DNA of 64,000 nucleotides, from contig OY292276.1 in assembly GCA_958496175.1 (NCBI GenBank), positions 17,998,001 through 18,062,000 on the forward strand, in the 5' to 3' direction. How positions within the stretch are numbered: position 1 is the stretch's first letter; each line of letters starts with the position of its first letter. Below, piece by piece: positions 54,081 through 64,000 of the stretch. The notes beneath the pieces are model-generated. The model did not search any database. It was not told the DNA's origin and saw nothing but the letters and a program-made list of their open reading frames with translations. The translations under genes and the position numbers were made by a program. This stretch comes from Sisyra terminalis (lineage: Eukaryota > Arthropoda > Insecta > Neuroptera > Sisyridae).

Positions 54081-57000
54081 GTTCAGTTATAGGATTATTT
54101 ATTGTAAAAATATTATCTTTATATCATAGAAATCATTCAAATAGCAACTTGAACTAATTTATAAATAAAAAAATCAATTTTAATTACGTTTACGAAGATT
54201 TCAGTTCCATACTTAGTAAAACGAACGAAGATCTTGAAATATAGATTGTAAACTAAAGTAAAGAGTATAATAAATCATATCCTACCTAACGTTAAAGTTA
54301 CTATGGATTTTTGCAACCTTTTAGTTTCGTACTGAACAATTAAACAATAGCTGTAAATCACGATTCGTCATACTCTTTCTAAACATTGAACATTAGCAAA
54401 AAGTTTTATGAGGATATATTTCAATAATTGGTTTTTAAGGTTTTACTTCCTTTCTTACTTATGTGTACATTGCATATATACTTATTTATAAAGGTACATG
54501 CATTTATCTGGTAAATGCATGCTTACGGGCTATATTTCAAGCTTTAAAAATATAAGGAATACACTCGTCATTGTAGATAAAATCTTCTAAAGTATTAAGA
54601 TAGTAATTTTAATGTTATATAATATAGATAGTATTGTAAATTTTACACTTGTAAATTGTTGGATAACATTACTGATAGACTCATGATTGATCAATACCAT
54701 GAATATTGTTAAATTTGTTTCTTAAAATATCGAAAATACTACTTATTTTTGAAACTGTAATTTTTGTATTTTACAAGTGAAAATTTTGCCTTTATTTGGT
54801 TTAATATTCATATCTTTACAGTTAAATTATGATTGCCTTCTACATTACATTTTTTATTTTATTAGGAAAAACAATAAGATATTTATTTAGGATTCGTCAA
54901 ATATTTATGTTTAAGTAGAGATTTAAAAAGAAAAACATTTTTTTTGTATAAAAAAGGAAGTCATTTGGGTTGACATTTACTTAATTTTTTATGAGTTCTA
55001 GGTAGAAATAAAACTTAAAACCATTTAATTTCTTTTATTTATTTCGCTTAATAGTAATAATACCAATATGATTATTTTTTGGCAACCATGTTTAAGTACT
55101 CGTAAATGATACCTACCTACTTAAAAGTTCCAAGAGCTTTCGATCGGGTTGCGATCAAGGATGAAGTAGGTACTTCTCTGCAGATAAGATTGATAGAATG
55201 ATAAGAAGCGTTTATATTTTAAAGCTTTATTGTTAGTTAAAACGGAAGTTAGATGGTATTTAAAAAAATGTGTTTAATCTTTGAAATCTCTTAGCAAACA
55301 TTGCAGCATTGATTTTTGAGATTTAAACATTCATAGAATTTTGCACGTACACCTGAGTCTATTGATTTATGATCGTTTCTTTAGAATTTACGATTCTAGA
55401 TAGATCACAACTCCCATTGTGTTTGATTTTTTTCTTCGAATAATCGTAAATATAGATTTAGTTATTATAAGCTATTTTTGTATATATTCTTTCGATTTAA
55501 AACGACCGGGAAAAAGCTTTAGATTTTTCAAAAATTGTGATGAAAAATGTATTGATAAACAAATAGACGAATAAGATGAAATATTTTACCTTTATTTTAA
55601 GGGCAAAATTATAACTGAATATAGATTTCATTGATTTAAATTTCGATCAATCATTTTGAATGAAAACATAGTTTTTATTAAGGCGATTGAAAAAAAAACC
55701 GTCATAAAAAAGCTCATAAAAGATTTGAGTTTTTATTTATAAAACTAATCATAAAAATAATAATTTACATAACGAAAATATTTTTTTTGAAATAATGACA
55801 TCTTAACGCACTGTTTATTTAAATATTCTTATATTTCCTCATCTCAGAACTGTACGTAGGCTTTATTCATGTTATTTTAATATCCAGCATAAGGAGTTAT
55901 ACGCAGTTACGTTTAAAATTTTATATCTAAATTTTTATACAATGTAGATATCTGTATATGTAAGTATAAATTCTCTCCTTGGATAAACATAATTTGTGTA
56001 TTTTATAATAGTAGTTCAATTTCCACATAGTCCTTTTTTTAATAGTTGGTATAGTATTTATTATATGCCTACATAATCAAGTTCTTCTTGTGATTATATT
56101 ATTGGAAAGGCGTGAAAATTTTTTTTATACGTGGTGAGCGTGGGAGAAACAATAATTATATTAAAATAATAAAAATATACATAGGTATGTTTTCGTTTTA
56201 TTTTGTATTGAATTTCTTTACGAGTAGATATTTTTATTATTATATTAAAAAGGTTGTTGAACCCATAAAAAATTCATTAAAAAATCGAATTACTGTGTAT
56301 AATAAAATCTCGTCATTTGAGCATGAAAGTTAAATGAAACAGAATTTGAGCAGAATATTGAATTTAGCAAATTCAAAAAAAAAATACTAATTAATTTTCT
56401 GTAATTTAAGATGATAATGGGTAGGTATCTGTATTAATTGAGCTTCACATATTAAAAATCTTAAAAATTATAGAGAATATAAATATAATATGTAGGTTCT
56501 ATTTATATGATTGCTTTTCAGGAAAAAAGTAAAATTGAAAGTTTTGGGCGAATCTCCCAATATTCATTATATGCAATCGAAATAAAGTTCTGAAGTATTA
56601 CACCATGTCAGGAAGGTTTTATACTATGTCTATATTCAATATTACTTCAATGTTAGGTCAAATATCTGAGACGTGTAACTATGATAAATTGAGAAAATTT
56701 TTACATTAGATTTTCGCGCTTTCCAAACATAATTTCGTGCCGTCTCTAGATATTTCTGTTTCCTGGAATATCGAAAAAAAAACATTTGTAAGACTATAGC
56801 GGAATTACGTTATTCGAAACGGTAGTAAAACACGAGTTCTCAAAGCTCGATACTTTTGGTCAAAAATTTTGAGTTATTTTTCTTTGCTAACCATTTAGAG
56901 AACTTAAAAATTTTCTGGAAAACCTCATGAAGTCATTTTTTTTTTTGGGAAAGCAGAAATTTTATCTGAACTTATCTCGAATAATTTCGAATTATCTACA

Positions 57001-57545
57001 TAGGGTTTTTCGGAAAATCGAAAAAAAACTTTTAGTATGGTTTTTAGAATTTCGTCGCGGATCCGGCAGACTGTTGGCAGAAATAATTGTTTTAATTTCG
57101 ACAATAAAACAAATACTATAAAATCATCCTAATTACAAGTGCAAAATGTGAACTCCAATTTATGAACTACACAAATTACGAATTTTAAGTTTATCAACAT
57201 AATAAACGAAATATTTTCTCAATGGTTAACAGCTACCAACAAATACTATGTCTGAATAAGATAAAACAAAGTAATATCTCGTTAATTTGTCGTTTACAAT
57301 ACTTTCCATGCTTATGCATTGAATGCATTTCTGCATTTTCATCGATTATTTATAAATTCTCCGACTGTCCAATTATTTAAAGAAAATCGTTTTTTATTTT
57401 CCTTTGATTTTTTGATTAGCTCTTCTCGACTTTCACGTTCTAAATATTCTTTCGCGTTCTTGTCTTATTCACAAAATTCACAGGAGTTAAAATTTCATGT
57501 ATCAATAGTATTAAATTTATTTAGTAAAAACGTGATGTTATTTTA

Positions 57546-57720
57546 ACATTGCAAACGCTACACACTTTGCCATTTGAATTTTATTTATATGTATGTATTA
57601 TATATACGTATAGGATAATGTTTCGAATTGATGATTAAATTTAAAATTTCGATTATAAATCAGATAAACTTTGTCATCTCTTTTCATATTTTTCACCTGT
57701 AGGGTTCAATTGTGAACCTA
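57546..57720. repeat. Fragment of the 38-kb/45-kb dispersed repeat family
   Basis: It shares TTTTATTTATATGTATGTAT with the right end of the element at 44813-46676, and AAATTTAAAATTTCGATT with 39196-39213 in the element at 37976-39302. Short and rearranged. Confidence 0.45.
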
Positions 57721-60644
57721 AACTACTCAGAGTTCTACTCAAATTTTTATAAAGTAGGAGATAATATAGGGCGAGTTCAGTGACAAGCACACATACAAAA
57801 GAATTACATATAAAGATATATTAAATAATAAAATAAATAATCACCATAAAAATTTTAACTTTATCAAAGTTCTAGGAACTAAAACCTTAAGAAATTTTTG
57901 TTTTCTTTGAATACTTTCAGCAATTAAACATGTTCATAATTTTGGTCGTTTAGTTTGAAAAAATAACATTTCCGGAAAAAAGGTTTTCTTTTCTTGAACT
58001 AAACAGATAAAAAGTGAATATGAAAGTTACATTACTCGATTCTTATAGATCTTTGTATCGAACCATACTTTAGATTTCTTCACCATGAAAAACTGCCAGT
58101 TAATATTAAAATGATCAAGATCGAACATATACCTCAATAAATATCTACATATACCTACCTACAGATGCTTATGAACATATACCTACCTTTATACCTCAAG
58201 GAAATAAAGAATTGTCAATTAAGCTGAAAAATTTTGTATTTATTTTTATTCGTAATTTTATTAAAATGTTTTTTTTAATGAATATTCTTATTTTATTTGA
58301 ACTTGGTGTGCATTTAAAGGTTTTGTTTAAATGTAATTCAACTTCCAAACCTCCGGAACTTACGTATGAGCTTAAAGGAAGTATCTTTAGAAAATTATAT
58401 GAATCGTTGGCTTTTAAAGGTACTTTAAATTCTTTCTATTTTTCTACTCTATTTTTTAATTATAAGTCTATTTTTCGAAGACAGCCAATGTGGTAACTTT
58501 GGCACTACTAGAGCAAATTATGAGATTTTTCAAATGCTAAATTTTTGATATAACATTACATTTTGACATGGGCCGTTATGTAAGTTATGTAACATATGTA
58601 TCAAGCATTTGTGTAACCAACATGATTATTTCTAATAGAATGTTTTACTTTAAAAAAATACCTTACAGATCCCTAGCGCTTAAACTTTGCAGGTTTCCAT
58701 AAAAAAAGTTGTAATTTTTGGTGACTAAATTAGTTTTTGAATCTATTATTTTATGCTTCGTGAAAAATAAAAATAAATATGTATTTAATAATGATGTTAG
58801 TTACATTATAGTTAAATTTTTTTGGCATTTTACAAGGTCGTATAGATTAAGTTTTTTGGGTTTTTAAGACTAAAATGTATGTCTCATTTTTTCTTGACTT
58901 TTACGTATATATTAAGAATATATATAGATATACGTAAACTGCTATATATGGAGATTAGATTGTTGAATATTTACATGTATTTTTCTCAGTTTGATATTAT
59001 GATGTATGTCTATAATATTTCATTGTAGGCATGAATAATTTGATGGAATTTTCGAAAATTTAATGTGCCTATAATTCGTTACTGGCTTTTAATTAGATTT
59101 TATTTGAAGATACATTTTGGAGTTTTTGAATATTGTTAATAATGCACATGCCTATAATATTGTATACTTTTATGCGTTTACAAACCTGACAAACTTGTTT
59201 CTGATAAAGATATAAAAACGATGTTTTAAACTTACCTGCTTATGATTAAAATATCTCCATTGTTTCAATGATGACATTATTGTCGCTAGCGTAAAAAATA
59301 TTTGTGGGTTTTCGATTTTTGTGGACATTTTTTTGAACAGCGACAAATCCGAAAGTATGCTACGTGGACTTTGAGATAGGAAAACTCTGATATCCCATGA
59401 CTTTTATCAAGATTTTCTGATTTATACAATTGGATTTATTTATAAAAAGAAGGAATTGATGCAGAGATACATATTAAAGTGTATTTCTATATGTACTTTT
59501 GGAGTTTATTATCGGTTGAACAATCGTGATTTGTTACAATGAGTAAACACGGCTTAGTAGGTACAGCAGTCATTCTTAAGAGTGAGAGAGTATTTTTTTT
59601 TATTTTTCATTTTTATTTTATTTAGCGGAGCAATAAGAGACCTATATTTTGAAAGATATTATGAGGCAACTTAATTGAGGACCACCAAGGTAGTGAGGCC
59701 AACACAGACTAGATTAAAATACATAATAGGCGACAACAACTTTTAAACAACAAGTCATATGTTTTATTTTGAAAAGAATTCTACGTACAATATATGTCCA
59801 TGTATATATAATAATAGTACAATAATTAAAAAATACGGTATAAAATTGTTAATACAATAATCATTCATATATATTTTTTTTATAAAAAATTTGTACATTT
59901 AATTTAAAAAATCCTTGTCTAATTTGATTTGATTATAATATACATTTTATTCTACTTTGTACAAAATAAAAATATTCTATAAAAGTGAGTATTTTTTCGA
60001 ATTGAAGATACACACAATTGGCGTTTCAAATTCAATCGCTTGAGCTTATTGTATGCATAAATTGATAATAAATACAAACACTGTACATTACAATTATTAT
60101 AATAAAAATAAAACAAATTATAAGAAATATGAAACTCACACAAAAACACACATTTCTCTAATCTCTAAAATTGAAAACATTTTTTGCATCTGTAATAAGT
60201 TAAAAGCTGGGTCTTGGGAAAATATACAAATAGGTGATTTTTAATACTTCTTTGGTTTATGAAAAAAAAATATATAAAACTGAATATGCTAAGTAAATGT
60301 TTCCTAGAAATGCATTACCGTAATGACATAGTTGTTTTATCAGCACTATAGTATTAAAATCAATGTTTTCTCAGGAAATTAACACTACTGATTTTGATAG
60401 AACTACTGTTCTACTACGACTGTCAAATTACGGTATTACTTTTCCAGAAAATTTGTTCATCAAACGATTTCTTACAAAATTCAAAAATCTCAAATTATTT
60501 CCTGCTAAGAAAAGTTGAGTTTTGACAATATCATCTTTGTTTGTTACTCATGGTTTACATTTAAATAGAAAAAATAATTTTTGAAAATTGCGATCGGTGT
60601 TATTCAAAATTAATCAACAAAACTTTGTCTAACTAAATTTTATC

Positions 60645-60880
60645 AAATAAGAAGGCGATTCAGATTGTTTAAGATCGGGTTTTTTATTTAACATTCAAAT
60701 TAGCTACGTTTCGTTACGTATTGTAACTTCATCAGGATTCTATAATTTTTTTTTTTAGAAGCTACGATACGTAGCTAATGAAGTTACGATACGTAACGAA
60801 ACGTAGCTAATTTGAATATTAAAAATAATATTAAATAAAAAATCCAATCTTAAACAACCTGAATTGTTTTCTTATTTAAT
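60645..60880. repeat. Long fold-back (inverted repeat) with short loop
   Basis: The left arm, about 60645-60732, contains TTGTTTAAGATCGGGTTTTT and AAATTAGCTACGTTTCGTTA. The right arm, about 60778-60880, carries the complements, with a small AT insertion. The loop is about 45 bases, and the arm core TAGCTACGT also recurs inside the loop. RNA from either strand would form a hairpin of roughly 90 bp. Probably a fold-back MITE. Confidence 0.75.
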
Positions 60881-61197
60881 AAAAGCTGAGATCTGAATTT
60901 TATCATCTACTAAATTTTATCTTCATTTTTTTTCTCCAGAAATAAAATTCAAGAAATTCGGCTATTAGTTAATGAAAAATTAATACAGGCACGAATTTTA
61001 TTAAAGAAATAATACAAATTCATATAATACTAGGAAATAATGACATTTTCTAATCAATGTTTCTATAAAACTGTAGTTGAAATAAGTACTGAAACCTTTT
61101 TTCATTAAATAATACTTATTGTTAATTGTTCTATTTTCATAGAATTTAATTAAGTTGATTTCATTTAATTAACATGATTTTAAATATGTATTAGTAA

Positions 61198-61448
61198 CAA
61201 GGGCGGATTTGGGGGGGGGGGCACGGGTATTTTGTGTACTGTGGAGAATCATAATAGTTCATACTTAGAAGCAAATCAAATTATTAAAGTTGTGAAAATA
61301 TATGAATAAAATAACAGAAAGAACATTAGTGAAACTCTAGTCTATTTTTGGCTAGAAATGAGAATTTTTTTCGTGACCCCTTTTACGCACTTGCATATGA
61401 AAGATGATATTGTGCCTCCCCCCAGAAAAAATTCTGAATCCGCACTTG
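61198..61448. mobile_element. MITE (CAAAGGCGGATT family), copy B
   Basis: Ends CAAGGGCGGATT and AATCCGCACTTG bound 251 bp; flanking octamers ATTAGTAA (61190-61197) and ATCAGTAA (61449-61456) agree at 7 of 8, supporting hAT-type insertion. It aligns in inverted orientation with copy A at 17272. It includes a G-run near the left end and a C-run near the right. The open frame at 61404-61601 is chance. Confidence 0.75.
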
Positions 61449-61456
61449 ATCAGTAA

Positions 61457-61982
61457 TATAAAGTGGATTATGTTTTTTAGTTTACTACTTCAAATTTGTT
61501 TTAAAAATGTGACCATTGGAATTGGGATAACTTGTTTTTCATCTATATTAACAAATTTTAAATCAATCGATCTAAAAACTGTATCAATTAGTTTGAATTA
61601 ATTAATGTAGAGGTATTTCAATAATAATTAATCACTGGATGTGTTGTCATTTTTCTGGTTTAAATATTTTTTTTGATTATTTAAAACAACTATCTATTAC
61701 ACACGTATCAAACAATTTCCATTCATCATTCAAACCTTAGGACTAAGTTTATTAAATTAAATAATTTTACACCGATTTATAATGGTACCTTTAAAAATGT
61801 CGGAAGAGGAACTCTGGTAATAAGTTAAATAAAGGAAAAATTGAAATTAAAACTTGTTTAAACTAAAGATATCTTAAATAGTATTCCCGTCCTTGTTAAA
61901 CAATACTGTTTTAATTAAGAGGTAGTTTAGCGTTGAAATAATTTAATTTAAAATTTTAATTAAACTTAATGAAAAAGTTTAG
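61457..61982. other. 3' flank of the GAS1-like gene
   Basis: AT-rich; would contain the 3' UTR of the minus-strand gene that stops at 61983. No other feature seen. Confidence 0.4.
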
Positions 61983-62459
61983 TCACGTAACTGCCACTTG
62001 TAGTTTAGTGAGTAACAATAACATAATTATCGTGAATGTTGCACTTAATTTATTTGCGCTGGATTTATCCCTGAGCACTGGTGGATGCTTTGTAGTTTGC
62101 ACTTCGTTCGTTTCGGTTTTGTGGAAACATAGACGGGCCATGTTCTTTTGAATTTTTGGACAATCGTATGGTTCATGGCCGTCACACTTACACGAGTTAA
62201 GCTTGGCAGCTTTACCTTGTCTTTGTAAAATTGATATTGAATTCATACATCGATTAGTACACTTTTTTCCATGGAACATTGCACGACAAAGTTTATTATA
62301 GTATTCGAGGGCGGTTGAACATGTTGTATCGGCCGCGCAAATCCATTCAGCCACACGGCATGAAACAATTGTTTCGTTTCGCGTGGCTTGGACAACTTGA
62401 GGTCGACAAACATCCACACGCTTTTTCGTGTTGACACAGAAATCATCATTACAGGCACA
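61983..62459 (-). CDS. GAS1: GAS1/GFR-alpha-like GPI-anchored protein, last exon (partial)
   Basis: A terminal exon begins at 62459 after a strong T-rich acceptor and ends at TGA (61983), giving 158 residues. It opens with CACNDDFC, then has a cysteine-rich domain: CRVAEWICAADTTC, YYNKLCRAMFHGKKCTNRC, LNSCKCDG and MARLCF. Vertebrate GAS1, a GDNF-receptor-like hedgehog co-receptor, has the same order (CxCAQDENC; YCGKVFNGLRCTDEC; LNDCVCDG; MARLCF). An NET sequon lies between. The end is hydrophobic (TFTIIMLLLLTKL), preceded by a Ser/Thr/Lys-rich spacer, as in a GPI-anchor signal. The upstream exons (signal peptide and first domain) are not in the window. An insect GFR-alpha-like paralogue is the alternative. 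Confidence 0.75.
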   Translation of the reverse strand, partial: CACNDDFCVNTKKRVDVCRPQVVQATRNETIVSCRVAEWICAADTTCSTALEYYNKLCRAMFHGKKCTNRCMNSISILQRQGKAAKLNSCKCDGHEPYDCPKIQKNMARLCFHKTETNEVQTTKHPPVLRDKSSANKLSATFTIIMLLLLTKLQVAVT

Positions 62460-62673
62460 CTGAAAAAAAGTAAATAATCCGATATACTTTACTATTTATA
62501 AGACTGTCAAGAGAATATATGATAAATGGTACTCCTATTTTAGATAAACAAAAAGTCTGCAACTCCAAAAATGGAAATTTATTACTTAGTACTTTTTCAG
62601 CTACTTCAATTGATTGAAATTTGCAAGATTTTTCTTATAACAATAAATTTATGTTACCTAAAAATATGTTGTC

Positions 62674-62890
62674 ATTAAACATTACATCATAATAGCAAAC
62701 TACTTATACGTTTCCACTTTCAGGAAAAATAGTATCCGGCAAAATTGTTTCGGAATCATAAGAATTGTTATATTTTCGTTAAACATTACATCATAACAGC
62801 AAAGTACTTTTACGTTTCCACTTTGAAGAGAAAAGGTATCCAGCAAAATTGTTTCCAAAATTGTTTTGGAGACCATAAGAATCGTAATGT
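62674..62890. repeat. Two-copy tandem duplication, 105-bp period
   Basis: TTAAACATTACATCATAA, ACGTTTCCACTTT, GCAAAATTGTTTC and CATAAGAAT recur in order starting at 62674 and 62779. The second copy has a short extra ATTGTTT block. Confidence 0.75.
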
Positions 62891-63184
62891 ATCAAAAATG
62901 GTTCAAAATTGTAAGAGTTGCAAAGGGGTGCCACGAAAATAAGAAACTTTAAAAGCAGAAACTTTAATGAGTGAATTATAGAGTGAATAAAGTGGATTAA
63001 GAGATTAAAAGAAAAACTTTTAGAATAGAAGAAAAAATAAGACAAATTATTAGAATTTTAGACCTATTAAATGTAGAATAAAAGGATACTACCCCGAACC
63101 AAAGGATATTTTAAGGAACAAACAGTACTTAAAGGAAAAGTTTAACACATCTCAGTTTGAGAATGAATGATCTATTGAATATAT

Positions 63185-63345
63185 TAAGAGAACCGGAAAG
63201 CAATGTCGTTTTTATACCTACAATCATTCAATTGCTATTTACCTAGGTACTTATACGCTATTTCAAAATCATATTAAAGACATTTTATGATTAGAGTAAC
63301 TAATTAACTCATAAAAAATTACAAAATATTTTCGATTTCGAAATC
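63185..63345. repeat. Rearranged relative of the 43703-44575 hAT element
   Basis: CCGGAAAGCAATGTCGTTTT is the complement of text near 44410-44428. The following AATTGC.ATTTA, TTTCAAAATC and TTAAAGACATTTT.TGATTAG match 44187-44260 in direct orientation. The two parts are therefore inverted relative to each other compared with the intact element. Confidence 0.55.
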
Positions 63346-64000
63346 GTATATCGATATTTAAATAGTAAAACTAAAAACTTTAAGATATACAACTTCAGAA
63401 TTATATGTTCTTCGAGTTTCACAGGGTAATTACGCAAGGTTGTTACCTAAAGCATGTTTAATATTTATCCAAATGAATTTTTGTAAGTTTAAATTCTGTA
63501 AATTTCAGTTCTCCAACTGGTAACAACGAAGAATGACAAAAAATTTGAACAATAAGATATTAAGGGAGGAAATGGTACAAATACTCAAAAGTGACCAAGA
63601 ACTATCAACAGAGGAAACTATTCTGCAACACGAAATCCTTTTGAAAATGGGGGTGGTGTCTTCCCACCATAATCATCTAAAATTGTTGAAAATGGCACTA
63701 TGGGACAAAAAAATTTGAAAACCTTTGTTACAGATAATCAGTAACACTATTAGGATATCAGTAATAATATAATCAGTAAATATTACTACTATCACAATGG
63801 TATATATTATTACTGCTACTATTACTACTATCACTTGAGAATCATTAATTAGTAGTATTAAGGCGAGTTAATCATGTGAAACTTTGTCAAATTTGAAAAA
63901 AATAGCATTTGCAAGAAAATTTTATAATTTTAGGTGTTATTTAATGGGATTTGTATTGCAATAAGTGTAATAAAATTGTGGTTTAATATTAAAATAAACA

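Larger units (their letters stand above)
54089..61189. other. Gene-free AT-rich stretch
   Basis: Seven kilobases without a supported gene. It holds the repeat fragment at 57546-57720 and the fold-back at 60645-60880. Open frames at 56112-56333, 56927-57121, 57319-57546, 58212-58496 and 59952-60244 are Phe/Lys/Ile-rich and match no family. Confidence 0.5.
62460..64000. other. Intron or upstream region of the GAS1-like gene
   Basis: No further exon of the GAS1-like gene is recognisable, so this is probably intron. It holds the tandem duplication at 62674, a rearranged hAT fragment at 63185, and trinucleotide-like TACTAT/ATTACT repeats at about 63770-63840. The open frame 63533-63718 (Lys/Glu/Leu-rich) matches no family. 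Confidence 0.4.

Noticed and set aside
58212..58496. 94-residue open frame with a hydrophobic start
   Set aside because: Looks like a signal-anchor by composition only; no motif, no splice context, typical of AT-rich noise.
62243..62458. Overlapping 71-residue minus-strand frame
   Set aside because: Shadow frame of the GAS1-like exon; the cysteine-rich frame is the real one.
63770..63840. Repeated TACTAT/ATTACT motifs resembling a short array
   Set aside because: Irregular microsatellite-like sequence without spacers; not a CRISPR array and not expected in an insect genome.

Overview
The window is AT-rich nuclear DNA of an insect-like animal. Genes have short introns with GT-AG junctions and AATAAA polyadenylation signals, and the intergenic DNA is full of decayed transposons (hAT-type elements with 8-bp target duplications, MITEs, LINE tails, a tRNA-like SINE head). 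One gene is closest to the insect arginine methyltransferase Art8. The species cannot be fixed from the sequence. No bacterial, organellar or CRISPR signal is seen. Protein identities rest on remembered family sequences, not on searches.

Genes lie mainly in the first 26.4 kb. (1) The first two coding exons of TRAPPC10 (minus, 1-266) run off the left edge. (2) Head-to-head with it is a complete 18-exon condensin subunit NCAPD2/CAP-D2 (plus, 859-7576). (3) UDP-glucose pyrophosphorylase UGP2 (minus, core exons 8503-10893) has three candidate 5' coding exons, the farthest at 18.8 kb. (4) DYNC2I2/WDR34, a dynein-2 intermediate chain, has ten exons (minus, 19965-22697). (5) Divergent from it is a complete Art8-type protein arginine methyltransferase (plus, 24009-26366). 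I built the exon models by hand, and every junction keeps frame and matches the family.

From 26.4 to 62 kb I see no confident host gene. There are two unassigned open segments on the minus strand (26.6-27.1 kb), many mobile-element remnants, and a GC-rich island near 47.3 kb. The best-defined elements are: an 873-bp hAT-like element with a perfect 8-bp duplication (43703-44575); an adjacent 1.9-kb insertion bracketed by direct repeats of about 180 bp (44624-46853); a three-level nest of repeats (37381-40245); a deleted hAT element keeping only the transposase dimerisation region (53370-54080); two related MITEs in opposite orientation 44 kb apart (17272 and 61198); and a long fold-back (60645-60880).

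Near the right edge a minus-strand exon (61983-62459) encodes the C-terminal cysteine-rich domain and GPI-anchor-like tail of a GAS1/GFR-alpha-like surface protein, whose upstream exons lie outside the window. The genes are unrelated housekeeping, ciliary and signalling genes, not a pathway cluster.
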